Shown: positions 46,376-57,366, counted from the first letter of the stretch. The stretch: DNA of 64,000 bases from Selaginella moellendorffii (GCF_000143415.4 NW_003314292.1:1253666-1317665); one strand, 5' to 3'. The notes: generated by a model not told the origin, from the sequence alone. A program made the numbers and translations.

Positions 46376-48085
46376 ATGGCGGCGATCGTTGGAGCGACGA
46401 GCGCAGCAAGAATGGCGACCATGGCAGCGGCCCAGCAGCAAAATGGGGTCAATCCAGCGCTCCTCTTTGCGATTTCCAATTCATCCAAGCTCGTAGGTAC
46501 ACTGATCACTCGTCCCACAGATTCGGTGAGGTCCCGACCATCCAATCGTGGAATCCTTGCGCTTGCAGGGCGCGTCGTCCAGCGGATTCATGTCTGGCGG
46601 GAGCTCCATTGCGAATTTCCACGCGACGCTGTCGTCTAGATCGTCGAGCAGCAGCGGCAGAGGAGTGAGAATGGGAGCTCCTCGCGCGGAGCTGGGCGAT
46701 TCCCTGGTAAGAAGTCGAAAGATCCCCTCTCCCTAGCTCCAATGCGAACGAATTCGTGATCGCCCAGGAGGAATTCCTGGCCACATCCACCAAAGACAAG
46801 AGCCTCGCGAGGCTGCTCACTTGCATGGGAGAGGCCATCCGTACGATCTCGTTCAAGGTGAAGACCGCATCGTGCGGTGCCACGGCGTGCGTCAACACAT
46901 TCGGCGACGAGCAGCTGGCCGTCGATCTCCTCGCCAACAAGCTCCTCTTCGAGGTAGGCGTTTCGTACGGACAGACAATGCCGAAAAGATTCTCAAAGAT
47001 CCCCCCTCGTGAATCCAGGCCTTGAGGTTCTCCCACGTTTGCAAATACGCTTGCTCCGAGGAAGATCCCGAGCTCCTCGACATGGGAGGACCCGTGGAAG
47101 GTATTTTAGATCTTTCCGAGGACTTTGATAGAGGAATTCTCTCCAAACTTAACTTTAGCGTGATCTATATCTGTGATCTTCCAGGAGGATTTAGCGTCGC
47201 ATTCGATCCACTCGATGGCTCCAGCATTGTCGACACGAATTTCACCGTGGGAACCATCTTTGGAGTTTGGCCGGGCGATAAACTCACCGGGGTCACCGGG
47301 AACGATCAAGTCGCGGCCGCCATGGGAATCTACGGCCCTCGCACCACCTACGTCATGGCAATCAAGGGCCATCCGGGCACCCACGAGTTCCTCCTCTTGG
47401 ACGATGGTAGCAAAACTTCCACCACCTTTTTTAAATTAGAACTTTTCTTTACATTCATCCCAATATCAGGGAAGTGGCAACACGTCAAGGAGACAACCTC
47501 CATTGGCGAAGGGAAACTCTTCTCGCCAGGAAACCTTCGGGCAACCTTTGACAATCCACAGTACGAAAAGGTACGGCAGAGAGAACTCTTCCTCGTACGA
47601 AAGAGAGAACTTAAAACTTGCTCATCGTTTGTTTGTTGGTGTGTTCTTCTCAGCTCATCAATTACTACGTCACGGAGAGATACACCCTGCGGTACACAGG
47701 AGGAATGGTGCCGGACGTAAACCAGGTAGAGCTTTTCATCGTTCTCGAGCTTGATTTGATCGATCGATACGAGAGCTCTTGTTTCTTCTTCGTCTGTCTG
47801 TCACAGATCATCGTCAAGGAGAAAGGAGTCTTCACCAATGTTACCTCACCCAGTACCAAGGCCAAGCTCCGGCTGCTCTTCGAGGTAGCGCCGCTCGGCC
47901 TCCTCATCGAAAACGCCGGAGGATTCAGCAGCGATGGCCACCAATCAGTCCTCGACAAGCTCGTTGTCAACACCGACGACAGGACGCAGGTCGCCTACGG
48001 TTCCAAGGCCGAGATCATCCGCTTCGAAGAGACCCTCTACGGATCCTCCCGGCTAGCAAAAGTTGCCGCCGCCAAACTTGCCTAG
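46376..48085 (+). CDS. SBPase: Chloroplast sedoheptulose-1,7-bisphosphatase, about 8 exons
   Basis: Calvin-cycle enzyme that dephosphorylates sedoheptulose-1,7-bisphosphate, committing carbon to RuBP regeneration in the stroma. The plastid transit region is [16 protein letters not shown]... plus Ser-rich exon 2. The mature part has [19 protein letters not shown], then the redox-control pair in [15 protein letters not shown] (C-x4-C, thioredoxin target), and [23 protein letters not shown] (metal and phosphate site). It continues with [51 protein letters not shown] and [17 protein letters not shown], ending [21 protein letters not shown]. Exon 1 ends at 46492 (donor GTAGGT) and exon 2 starts at 46569. 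All catalytic motifs are intact. The stop is 145 bp from the convergent bromodomain gene. Confidence 0.94.
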
Positions 48086-48230
48086 CCGCATTTCCAGAGA
48101 ACTCAATGAAGACTTATTCTCCCAGTGTGCTGCTTGCTTGCTTGCTTCTAGTGTACACTTCCATCCGTCCAATCCATTCTTGGGCCTTGTTTTGCTCCTG
48201 GCCTCCAACCTTGGATCGAGATCGAGCTTA

Positions 48231-49991
48231 CTAGCCTTTGTCTTTGTCCGACCCTGCCTCGGCCTCCCCTTCCGAGTCAAGCTCCGAATCCGACGAGGAC
48301 CCGGACGACTCGGAGCTGGAGGAGCTTGTTCCCGTTTCGGAGTCCGAGTCACTGGACGTTTCCTTATCTCCTCCACCATCGGTCTTCTTTTCTCCGGCTT
48401 CTTCGCCCTCCTCCTCGCCACCATTCTCGCGCTCTGGAGAATCCAGGCCAACGATGTCGATGTTGTCGCTGTTGTCCATGAGCATCCGCTGCTGACCATC
48501 ACTCAGGGAGTCTTCTGCCGTGAGCGAGCTCTTCGACTTGGCCAGCACCTTGTTCTTGCTCTTCTGCCAGTTCATCGCCAGCCGATAGAGATTGAACAAC
48601 GTGTTCTTGTCTAGCTTGTCCAGGTCCAGCTCCACTTCCGGGGCACCGACCAATTCCGGATGCTTCTCCCCGACTATCTCAATCACCTTCCGCATCCTGT
48701 CCTCCGGAAACGAATCCACAAGCTCCGAGAGCTTGGCCTTCTCTTTCGCGCTGAGGAGCCGGCAGCCACCGTAAGCCAGACTGTTGGCTTGCCGTCCCAG
48801 TCGGGGGTTCGTCCCCATGAGCTTCACCTTCTTAGCCTTCGGCGCAGGAAATTCGAGATCCCTCGCTCGAGACACAGGAGTAGCAACCTGTTCTTTCACT
48901 TCCAGAACCTCGGGTTGCTTCACGTCGATTACTTCCACCACCGGGGCCACGACGGGTTTCTGCTCGACCATCTCGATCTTCTGCCGCGGCGGCGGGGGAG
49001 CAACCTCCACAAGCGGCCTGATCTTACTTTTGGCCGCCGGCTTGGGTGGCCGGTTGTAAAGCCGCTCCACCGCCTTAAAAGCCGTCTCAAACTTTTGCCG
49101 CATTTTCAGAGCGAGCTTGTGATACATAGAACCCGCCGCGTTGAACCGGATGGCGTTGTCAAAAGTGAGCCTCACATCACGGGCAAAACCTTTGGGACTC
49201 GAGTAGTACTTGCTTTGCACCCGGCTCTTGACGGTCCCCAGATCCATGGGCTTCTCAATCACCTTGGTGTAATCCACGAGCTCCGGCCACAGCGACTGGA
49301 CGGGCTGGCAAAACACCCACCCCTCCTTGCTGTAGTTGCGAAGATCCTCCAGGACGCGGAGAGCCTTGTCCCAGGCGTCTTTGTGTAGCTCGTAGTCGTC
49401 CCTGCGCTGGGAGCTCGTCTCTTCGCTCGAGTGGAGAGTGGACATGGTGTGATTGGATCCGTTGTCGGCGGCATCACCCCCGACTCGCCGGCTCAAGCTC
49501 CCCTCGCTCACCGGATCTTCCTCCTCCGAGAGCTTGGGTTTCTTGGCCATGGCCGGCCCAGTAGCCTCCCCTTCTCCTCTCTTGTGCCCGGCCGCTCGGA
49601 TGTCCGAGCTGCTCGATGCAACGGTCATTCGAGCCCCAACTGCACTACGCTCCTTGGTAAAAGCTACATCACTGGGAGGCACGCCCTTACCTGTGTCCTC
49701 GCCTCCGTGAGACGAAGATTGCCTCTCGCCGGAGCCCTCATCCCAGGGATGCTGCTCCTCCGCCTGCTGCCCTTGCTGCTGGGGCCGCTCCTCCGCCACA
49801 ATCTCCTCCTGCTGGCTCCGGCTGCTGCCGCTGCTGTTGCGCGCCGCCGCCAGATCTTCCAGCCGCGCGATTCGAGCTATCAGCTGCTCGATTGTCGCAA
49901 GATCTGCCTCCAGCTGCTGCTTCTTCTCCGGCCTCACGGCGGCCGCGGTGCCGTTGGCCGTCGCCGCCGTGAGCTGCGAGGACGGACTCAT
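48231..49991 (-). CDS. GTE: BET/GTE-type bromodomain protein, intronless (586 aa)
   Basis: Nuclear reader of acetylated histones. The order is: N-terminal coiled coil (about 20-50, LEADLATIEQLIARIARLEDL) and a Gln/Ser/Glu-rich linker with an NLS-like AKKPKL. One bromodomain follows at about 207-315 (WVFCQPVQSLWPELVDYTKVIEKPMDLGTV, then FDNAIRFNAAGSMYHKLA with the acetyl-lysine Asn). The linker then holds a basic KAKKVKLM. The NET/extra-terminal domain is at about 395-465 (LSAKEKAKLSELVDSFPEDRMRKVIEIV, DLDKLDKNTLFNLYRLA). The C-terminus is acidic/Ser-rich. A single bromodomain plus NET is the plant GTE layout. Its ATG is 200 bp from the divergent GNAT gene. Confidence 0.93.
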   Translation of the reverse strand: MSPSSQLTAATANGTAAAVRPEKKQQLEADLATIEQLIARIARLEDLAAARNSSGSSRSQQEEIVAEERPQQQGQQAEEQHPWDEGSGERQSSSHGGEDTGKGVPPSDVAFTKERSAVGARMTVASSSSDIRAAGHKRGEGEATGPAMAKKPKLSEEEDPVSEGSLSRRVGGDAADNGSNHTMSTLHSSEETSSQRRDDYELHKDAWDKALRVLEDLRNYSKEGWVFCQPVQSLWPELVDYTKVIEKPMDLGTVKSRVQSKYYSSPKGFARDVRLTFDNAIRFNAAGSMYHKLALKMRQKFETAFKAVERLYNRPPKPAAKSKIRPLVEVAPPPPRQKIEMVEQKPVVAPVVEVIDVKQPEVLEVKEQVATPVSRARDLEFPAPKAKKVKLMGTNPRLGRQANSLAYGGCRLLSAKEKAKLSELVDSFPEDRMRKVIEIVGEKHPELVGAPEVELDLDKLDKNTLFNLYRLAMNWQKSKNKVLAKSKSSLTAEDSLSDGQQRMLMDNSDNIDIVGLDSPERENGGEEEGEEAGEKKTDGGGDKETSSDSDSETGTSSSSSESSGSSSDSELDSEGEAEAGSDKDKG

Positions 49992-50191
49992 CGATCCCGA
50001 TCAAACCCTAGCTCGCAGAACGTCGAGAGCTCATCTCCTAAGCCGCCGCCGCCACCGCCGCCCTCATATCTCTCACTCGCAAGACTCAAAATATCACGAA
50101 ACCCTAACAATTAAGTAGTCGTAGGCAATGGGCCGGGAATATGCGTCCCCGCTGGCGCATATTCCTTTTCTAGGGCTCTAAGGTGGGCGCT

Positions 50192-50534
50192 ATGGCGGTG
50201 GTGTGGGACGAGGCGGCCCTGCGCTTCCGGACGCCCGATGGCGCCGCGTACCTCAGCTACAGCAAGAAGAAGGACGGATCGGCGGATCTGATCGATCTGG
50301 AGCACACCTATGTCCCGCCGAGCAAGCGCGGGCAGGGGATCGCGGCGCAGCTGTGCGAGGCCGCGTTTGATTGTGCCAGGAAGCAGGGATTTCGAGTCAT
50401 TCCGACTTGTAGCTACATTTCGGTGAGATTGTCCTGGGGTTCTTTCTTTTCGTAGCTTAATCGATCGGCAGGAAACGTTTCTGCCGCGAAATCCTCAGTG
50501 GAGTGATTTAGTGTTCCAGCAGTCGACGATGTAA
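50192..50534 (+). CDS. Small GNAT-fold N-acetyltransferase-like protein, 2 exons (97 aa)
   Basis: Exons 50192-50422 and 50472-50534 join in frame. The protein has beta strands (VVWDEAALRFRTPDGAAYLSYSKK), then LIDLEHTYVPPSKRGQGIAAQL, where RGQGIA is the acetyl-CoA pyrophosphate loop, then ACARKQGFRVIPTCSYIS-like helix and strand. This is the single-domain YidJ/GNAT-like family (about 100 aa) found from bacteria to plants; the substrate is unknown. The ATG at 50192 follows a GTG-GGC-GCT leader and is the first plausible start. All expected parts of this minimal domain are present. Confidence 0.85.
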
Positions 50535-50956
50535 AGGAAATCGGTCAAGATCACGAAGATCTTCGACTGCCTAACGTAAAAGGAAAGAAGGAATCGCTGT
50601 ATGCTTTTTTATTAACTTGTGGATTTAAACTTATCAACTGGATTAGTCGTTAAGCGGGGAAAGAGGAATTCTCGATCGACCGTGTTAAAGTAAGATTCCA
50701 TCGTTTATCTTCTCTTGTGAATGACTGATAGATTGTTGTTCGAGAAGGAAGATCGTCGTTCTTCCCACGCAAGGAATGATCTTTTAATCGGTAAACTACA
50801 TTTTGTTCTTCTCCTCCTATGCCACTGACGTGGAGTTTTTCATGTCTGACAGACACTATACAATAGCTTGTGAGCGAACAAACGTAAGAGTTCTGGGATT
50901 TTTTTCTTTGCCTGACCTGACCAGTCTCTTCTCTTTTCTTTTTTTATCAGACAAAC
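50535..50956. other. Intergenic, 3' ends of convergent GNAT and PPR genes
   Basis: AT-rich sequence with T-rich stretches near 50940 and no gene recognised. A short frame on + (50803-51027) is unsupported. Confidence 0.6.
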
Positions 50957-53128
50957 TTACGTCGTCGCTAGAACAGCATAGGTGGATTGCCGGTTGGACA
51001 ATGCGACATACGCAGCTGGGTTGCTAGGATCAAGCTCCAAGACTTCCTTGGCAGCGCAGCCACTTAGCTCCAAATCCCCTTGGACTCTGGAAGCACACAT
51101 CAGCGACATCCACTGGATGACTCGAGCTTGCTCCCGCGGCATCCTCCCAATGAAGTCGTGCGCATCAGCCAGCCTTCCAACTCGAGCAAAGAGATCAATG
51201 ACACAGCCTGTGAGCTCCGGGGTGAGCACCTGGAGGCTGTGATCGATGGTCATCGACAGGAAGCACTGGATTCCCACGTCCAAAAGTCCGGCATGGCTGC
51301 ACAGGGAGAGCAAGCTGACGAAGGTGACGTCGTTGGGATCCATGCCTTGGTGCTGCAACTCTTGGAAGAGGTCGAGAGCTCGGGTGGTATGGCCGTGCTG
51401 CGCATAGACGGACATCATCGCGTTCCAGCAAACGATGTCCCGCTCGACGACGTTGGTGAAGACGGTGTATGCTTCGGTCATAGCTCCGGTGTTGCCGAGA
51501 AGATTTATCAACGCGGTGGCTACGACAGCGTTGCCTTGCAAGAGACCGCTCTCAACAGCCTGTGCGTGGAAGCCTCTGGCAGTGGAAGCCGCGGAGGAGT
51601 CGTCGAGAGCAGTGGCAGCCGAATCGAGAGCAGCAGTGAAGGCAACTTTGTCCGGTTTCACTCCCTCCTGCTGCATCCGCTGGAAGAGTTGGATGGCTTG
51701 CCGGTGAAGTCCTTGCTGCGACAATGCGATGATCATCGCTCCCCACACCGAGGCCTCGGTCTGACGCTGCTGCTGCTGGAACATCTGCGACGCTGCTTCC
51801 AAGCTCCCACACTTGGCGTACATATGGATGAGAGCGTTGAAGAGCACAGGATCCACAGTGATGCCACAGTCGGGGACGAGCGAGTGGAGGAACTTCCCGT
51901 GCTCGAGCAGTGCTGGCTTGTTGCAAGCGTTGAGCAGCGTCACGATGGTGATACAGTCCGGCTTGGTGGCACCGTCTTGCAGCATCTCCCACAGGATCTC
52001 AAAGGCCTTGACAAGCTGCTGCTGCTCCTCGGCAGCATGCCCGGCGATGATGGTGTTCCAGGAGATTACGTCCCGCTGCCGCTCCATCTCGTCGAAGACT
52101 CTCTTCCCGGCTCGCAGCTCGCCACACTTGATATACATGCTCATCAGCGCGTTTCCCATGCTGGTCTCGAGCCGAGAGGATTGCCGGCGGTGGTGTTGGT
52201 GGCGATGGATCCAGATTCCGACTGGTAACCACGCAGGGGAAGAACAGGCAGTCAAGACGGTGATGAAAGTTACTCGGTTGGGCCTCACGCCGTGGAGCTG
52301 CATCGTCCGAAAGTGGTGGAGAGAAGCGCTCGTCTCGCCACGCTGGGCGTAAACTCCGATCATGGTCGTCCAGAGAACCACGTCTCCACCGCCGGAGGAG
52401 GAAGATCCAACGAGCTTGGCAAAGATGGCGGCGGCCGCGCTCATATGCCCAAGGTGGGCATACAGGTTGACGAGCCCGGTTCCAACGATCAAGTCGAGCT
52501 CCAGTCCATCCCGGCGGATCCGATCGTGGAAGAACTCCACGGAGGTGGCTTTGGAGCTGGAGCGAAGATCTTGGCTGGCGATGGTGCTACTGAGGAGGAG
52601 CGTGTAAGTGACAGCGTCCGGGGCGATGCCGTGGAGCTCCATGGCGTGGAAGAGATGGAGAGCTTCCCGGGGATGCCCGTGCTGGGCATAGGCGGTGATC
52701 ATCGCGTTCCAGGAGATAACATCGCCGCGGTGCTTGAGAGCCTCGAAGACGCGGCGGCCCTCGTCGAGGCGGCCATTCTTGCAGTACATGTCGGCGGCGG
52801 CGTTGGCGAGCGGGAGGTCGAGGTCGCGATCCGTGGCGGCGATGTGGAGGAGGAGGAGGCGGTGGATCGCGCGGCCGTGATCCAGGCCGCCCGGCTTGGC
52901 GCACAGGTTGAGCAGTGTGAGGAAGGTCACCTTGTCGGGCTTGATCCCGCAGTGCTGCATTTGCTGGAAGAGCGTGATCCCGGCGCTTGGCGAGATCGTC
53001 GCGGCGGCGGCGATCTTCCTGGTCCAGCTGACCACGGCATCGTGCTCCTCCTCGATCGATCGCCATGGCGAAATATCGCTCGAAATATCGCTCCTCGAGG
53101 TACTAGGAGCAGTGGCACTAAGAATCAT
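50957..53128 (-). CDS. PLS-class PPR protein with E-like end, intronless (723 aa)
   Basis: A single frame with about 15 PPR units in P-L-S order (LFQQMQHCGIKPDKVTFLTLLNLC, AAADMYCKNGRLDEG, DVISWNAMITAYAQHGHPREAL and so on). The end is ELTGCVIDLFARVGRLADAHDF followed by an E-like RVQGDLELSGCAAKEVLELDPSNPAAYVALSN, then a short tail without DYW. The first 40 residues are Ser-rich and could target an organelle. Its ATG is only 68 bp from the divergent Pin1 ATG. Role: organelle RNA maturation or editing, target unknown. Confidence 0.88.
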   Translation of the reverse strand: MILSATAPSTSRSDISSDISPWRSIEEEHDAVVSWTRKIAAAATISPSAGITLFQQMQHCGIKPDKVTFLTLLNLCAKPGGLDHGRAIHRLLLLHIAATDRDLDLPLANAAADMYCKNGRLDEGRRVFEALKHRGDVISWNAMITAYAQHGHPREALHLFHAMELHGIAPDAVTYTLLLSSTIASQDLRSSSKATSVEFFHDRIRRDGLELDLIVGTGLVNLYAHLGHMSAAAAIFAKLVGSSSSGGGDVVLWTTMIGVYAQRGETSASLHHFRTMQLHGVRPNRVTFITVLTACSSPAWLPVGIWIHRHQHHRRQSSRLETSMGNALMSMYIKCGELRAGKRVFDEMERQRDVISWNTIIAGHAAEEQQQLVKAFEILWEMLQDGATKPDCITIVTLLNACNKPALLEHGKFLHSLVPDCGITVDPVLFNALIHMYAKCGSLEAASQMFQQQQRQTEASVWGAMIIALSQQGLHRQAIQLFQRMQQEGVKPDKVAFTAALDSAATALDDSSAASTARGFHAQAVESGLLQGNAVVATALINLLGNTGAMTEAYTVFTNVVERDIVCWNAMMSVYAQHGHTTRALDLFQELQHQGMDPNDVTFVSLLSLCSHAGLLDVGIQCFLSMTIDHSLQVLTPELTGCVIDLFARVGRLADAHDFIGRMPREQARVIQWMSLMCASRVQGDLELSGCAAKEVLELDPSNPAAYVALSNRQSTYAVLATT

Positions 53129-53196
53129 CGTTGTGTTCTCGGCGCTAGGGTTTTCATTCGTGCCTGTGGCTGTGTGATCGATCGCGAGGCGCAGGG

Positions 53197-53634
53197 ATGG
53201 AGCGCGATGGCGGTAGCGGCGGCAAGGTCCGCGCGAGCCACTTGCTGGTGAAGCATCAGGGATCGCGGCGCCCGGCGTCGTGGCGCGATCCCGAGGGCCT
53301 GGTGATCCAGAACACGACGCACGAGCAGGCGGTCGCCAAGCTCGAGCACATCCGCGACGAAATTCTCAGCGGCCGCGCCAAATTCAGCGATCTTGCGACG
53401 CAGCTCTCGGATTGCTCGTCGGCCAAGCGTGGCGGCGATCTCGGTTAGCGCTTTTTACCTCATTGTTCTTCGTGATACAATGGATTGATTGGTTTCTTCT
53501 CGATTCCAGGATGGTTTGGTCGAGGACAGATGCAAAAATCTTTCGAGGAGGCCACGTATAGTCTCAAGGTGGGAGAATTGAGCGGCATTGTCGACTCTGA
53601 CAGTGGAGCTCACATTATCCTTAGAACAGGCTAG
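53197..53634 (+). CDS. PIN1: Parvulin-type peptidyl-prolyl isomerase, Pin1-like without WW domain (123 aa)
   Basis: Isomerises phospho-Ser/Thr-Pro bonds, so it acts as a conformational switch on phosphoproteins. Exons 53197-53443 and 53510-53634 join in frame. Motifs: [16 protein letters not shown] (basic loop that reads the phosphate), [27 protein letters not shown] (active-site Cys and surrounding residues) and [21 protein letters not shown] (C-terminal His). It lacks a WW domain, as plant Pin1 proteins do, and has their usual length near 120 aa. It shares a very short divergent promoter with the PPR gene. Confidence 0.92.
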
Positions 53635-53792
53635 GGTGGGCTCATATCCTTTTACTGCCTGGCATGGTATGGTGTGTGTGCCTGGTTCCTATGTATTGTC
53701 TATGCTGCAGCGTTGCCTTGGCTGTGGTCTTCTCGCATCAATGAAATCCTTGGAAAATACTATCCTGGTGTTGGGTTTGTAGATAGAATCCT

Positions 53793-56366
53793 ATGGTGCT
53801 GCTCTTGGGTGTTTCTTGCTCCTTGCAACAGCACACTTTTCTCTCGAGTGTGGTTACAGGCAGCGTGAAGAACTCCAAGCTTGGGGTCTGGAGGTTTTCC
53901 AGATTGGAGGTGGCTGTGGAGAATGATCCCGGGAAGGACTGCTATGATATTTCTCCAGGCCTTCTTCAAGTTCTTAGCAAACGCATTGGTTGCAAGGTAA
54001 CTGCTGATTTCTTTCTTCCTTTTTATATTCTTTCCTTCTTCTTTCTCTCTGCTGATTTTTTCTTTTCATTTTTTTTTTTTTTGTGATTGATTATATTGTC
54101 AGTCAGCCCATTTGTCCCGGGATGCACTGTCAGTAGTGCGCAAGTCTTTCGACGCACGCAAGGTAATTGTTTATTCTAGCTTTTTGCCTAATGTTTACCT
54201 TTTGGATTTGCTGTTATCTGTAGGAGCCGAGATTTGTGTACACTGTAGACTTGAATGTCACCAGATTGGTGTCCGAGCAGCCTAGAAGCTGGAGTTTCCT
54301 GTCAAGGATGAAGCAGGATCCCGGTGTCGTGGAGTTTCTCAAACGTGGAGCAGCTGCAATGGACTTGGTGGAGATGGCTCAACTTGGTGGGAAAGGTTTT
54401 CCATCTCACCACTGTCCGAGCTCTAAAACAAGAGTTTTGGTCGTTGGAAGTGGACCAGCCGGTCTTTTTGCGGCACTGGCACTGGCTGAAATGGGAGTGC
54501 AAGTGACATTGGTGGAGAGAGGTTACCCGGTGGAGACCCGAGGCCGGCACATTGGAAGCCTCATGGTGAGGCGCATTTTAAAGGAAGACAGCAATTTTTG
54601 CTACGGAGAGGTATAAATCATCTTTATCGTGGTTTCTTGATGATGGACGCAGTATAAACTTTAGGGAGGCGCAGGTACGTGGAGTGATGGAAAGCTTACA
54701 ACAAGGATTGGAAAAAACAGTGAAGACGTTCAGACGGTAATGACTATTTCTCTTTCTCCCTTCTTCCTTTCTTATTCATGGACATGACAGGTGCTCAAAA
54801 CACTTGTTCGCTTTGGAGCATCAGATGGGATACTCGTTGAAGGAAAACCGCACATCGGAACTGATAAGCTTGTCCACATTCTCCGTGGCCTTCGTAATCA
54901 CTTGAAGACACTGGGGGTAAGCTTGGTTCATTGTATGCGTCTTTTATCACATCAATGCAGGTTGAGCTAATGTTTGGAACTAGAATGGAAGATATTGTGA
55001 TACGAAATGGTCGGGTGAGTGGTATACAAGTCACCGACTTGGAGAAAACTACGACGGCAACTCTTAGTTGCGATGCTCTTGTTCTTGCTGTCGGCCATTC
55101 CGCCCGGAACACGTATGAGATGCTATTATCTCATGGCGTGTTGCTGTCTGCCAAAGATTTTGCTGTAAGCCGCGTGTTTCTTGCAATCCTTTTTTATTTT
55201 TGTCTCGATGCGATTGACGCAGTGGTTTTTTATGTAACAGGTTGGTTTGCGTGTTGAACATCCCCAGGAGCTGGTAAACCAAATGCGGGTAAAGAAAACA
55301 ATAACATGAGCCATTTACTTTCTAAACAAAACAACCTTTATCACAGTATCGTGCATGGGCATCTCAAGTTCAAAGGGGCAAAGGAAAAGTCCCTGTGGCC
55401 GACTACAAGGTTGCTGCTTCGATAAATTCCGACGAGCTCCGCTCGTGCTACTCTTTTTGCATGTGTCCCGGTGGCCAGGTTGAGCTTTGATTTTCCCTGC
55501 TTTCGCTTCTCACCTTTTGTTCTCTCCAGATCGTTCCAACTAGCACGGACCCGCTGCATCTTTGTATTAACGGGATGTCCTTCTCGAAACGTGCATCCAA
55601 GTGGGCAAATGCCGCTCTCGTCGTCAACGTAACGTCAAAAGATGTGGAGCCTTTCAGGGACGGGCATGGGTCTCTTGCTGGTGTTGCATTTCAGGTAGCG
55701 TGACATTACCTATAAGGCTTTGTATCTAGATTCCAAACCGCAGAGAGCGATAGAGAGGGATGCAGCACTCCTAGGAGGTGGAGATTTTGTTGTGCCTGCT
55801 CAGACATTGAAAGATTTCCTGGATGATAAGATTGCAGGTACTAAAACTACAACAAGCGTTACTTTTACATCTATTCTTTGCAGGCAACGAGCTTCCAACG
55901 TCCAGCTATAGACTAGGCGTTCGAGAAGCTCCCCTCCACGAGCTGCTCCCTGGATATTTGACAGCGGTTTTAAAGAACGCGACTGAAAAGTTCAACCAAC
56001 AGGTTCTTCGCTACATTTCTCCGCTTGGTTGGTCTTTCGAGTTTTGGTACTGACACGAGTCTACGACTCTTGCAGCTGCATGGCTTTATCGACAGCCGGG
56101 CGCTTCTTCATGGAGTGGAGGTAAGTAGCTTTTCTTTGAAAACGCACGTCCTCGAAAGTAATAATACTTTGTTATTGCAGACAAGGACGAGCTCGCCCGT
56201 AAGGATAGAGCGACATGCAGAGACTTGCGAGAGCGTCTCTATACAAGGGCTGTATCCAGTTGGTGAAGGCGCTGGCTATGCCGGTGGGATTGTGAGTGCC
56301 GCTGTTGATGGCATGAAAGCCGGCCTTTCGCTCGGACGGCTCCTACTGGAGACAACGGTCGGGTAG
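53793..56366 (+). CDS. Plastid FAD-dependent oxidoreductase of uncharacterised type (PDE327-like), about 12 exons
   Basis: A multi-exon gene. Exon 1 starts MVLLLGVSCSLQQH with a transit-like N-terminus. An N-terminal domain (RFSRLEVAVENDPGKDCYDIS, LSRDALSVVRKSFDAR, FVYTVDLNVTRLVSEQ) precedes the Rossmann dinucleotide fold (VLVVGSGPAGLFAALALAEMGVQVTLVERG). Later parts are GGAGTWSDGKLTTRIGKN, LVLAVGHSARNTYEML, VGLRVEHPQELVNQMR, CPGGQ, NGMSFSKRASKWANAALVVNV and the FAD-closing motif GLYPVGEGAGYAGGIVSAAVDGMKAG. It matches the bacterial/plant NAD(FAD)-utilising dehydrogenase family that includes Arabidopsis PDE327; the reaction is unknown. The start is uncertain, because a further 5' exon cannot be excluded. 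Confidence 0.85.
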
Positions 56367-56415
56367 TGTACCAAGGTTAGTCACGAAATACCAGAATTTT
56401 CAGCTCTTCTAGCAG

Positions 56416-56466
56416 GCTTTTGCAAGGTTCCCGCTTCTGCCATTGCAAGGTTCCCGCTTCTGCCAT
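56416..56466. repeat. Tandem 23-bp repeat, two copies
   Basis: GCAAGGTTCCCGCTTCTGCC occurs twice in direct tandem (about 56420 and 56443), directly after the FAD gene stop. Confidence 0.9.
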
Positions 56467-56489
56467 GGCTTTTTGTGGATTTGTGTCTT

Positions 56490-56815
56490 TTCATTTTTCT
56501 GACTTTTTAGATCGTCCCATCTGGCACGGGCCTTTGTATGGAAATCTTTCTGGAAACGCGCATTCAAGCCACGCACGGACACGGTGGTGGTCAGGACAGA
56601 CTTTTCTTTTCTACAGTTTGAACAAACAGGTGTGTATTCTACTACGGTTTGTAGTTCTTAGAAACTAACTTTGAGTCTTACAGTTGGATTTAACCAGTCG
56701 CGCTGGGAGCGCTTGGAGTGGAGGTAAGTAGCTAGTCTGACGAGTTTTCGATGGCGCACTAACTTATATTACTGTAGAGGAAGACGAAATGGAATGCGAA
56801 GAAAACAGAACATGA
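56490..56815 (+). pseudogene. Decayed partial duplicate of the FAD oxidoreductase 3' exons
   Basis: The stretch at 56505-56575 (AGATCGTCCCATCTGGCACG... AAACGCGCATTCAAG) is a diverged copy of 55530-55600 in the FAD gene (AGATCGTTCCAACTAGCACG... AAACGTGCATCCAAG). The stretch at 56680-56790 (CTTGGAGTGGAGGTAAGTAG, then an AG acceptor and AGGAAGACG) parallels 56075-56190 (CATGGAGTGGAGGTAAGTAG... ACAAGGACG). Exons between them are missing and the frames are broken, so this is a relic of a local tandem duplication. Confidence 0.7.
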
Positions 56816-56940
56816 AAGTATGATACTGGGAAGTCGGGCATGGCCGACAGCAATCGAGTGACATACTGGATGCTGTCAGAGCGAAGGCAACTTTGTACAC
56901 AGCTTAAGGTGATGCAGAGAGGACATCATCCATTTAAAAA

Positions 56941-57366
56941 TCAATCGACTCGGCTAGTGTCACTGTTAGTGCTGCTGCTGGTTTCATCCTTGGAGGACTT
57001 GACAACCAGCGCAATGAACGCACCCACTAGAGCGAGAACAACGCCAGTAATGATCAGTGGCTTCTTGAGCTTGTCAGCGGAGGGGGGTTCTTTGGCAGCA
57101 GGTTCTTTATCCTGGAAGATAAGGGGACAGAGGAATCGATCACTTTCCCAACCAAGAACAGGGAAGGAAAACTATCCAAAACTAACCTCTGGCAACGAGG
57201 ATTCGTAGCTGGGACCTTTCGTCGACGACACTCGCTCGTAAGCTCCCGGATCTCCAGTCTTCCTCTTGGCTATGTCGGAGGCAAGGCTATCACTATCCTC
57301 GAATTTGGCTGGCTTCTTGGCAGCGGCAGCATAGGATTGACGCTCCTCACCTCCGGCGGAAGACAT
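56941..57366 (-). CDS. Small one-TM membrane protein of unknown function, 2 exons (116 aa)
   Basis: Exon 1 57366-57187 (MSSAGGEERQSYAAAAKKP...) and exon 2 57111-56941 join in frame (SSLPE|DKEPAAKE). The N-terminal 75 residues are hydrophilic, Ser/Lys/Glu-rich and likely disordered. One membrane segment follows (PLIITGVVLALVGAFIALVV, about 80-99), then a short Ser/Thr-rich tail ending SRVD. The layout fits a tail-anchored protein. I do not recognise the family. It converges on the FAD gene relic. Confidence 0.75.

Noticed and set aside
48660-49388. A 242-aa plus-strand frame
   Set aside because: It is antisense to the bromodomain and NET domains of the GTE gene, with no motif support.
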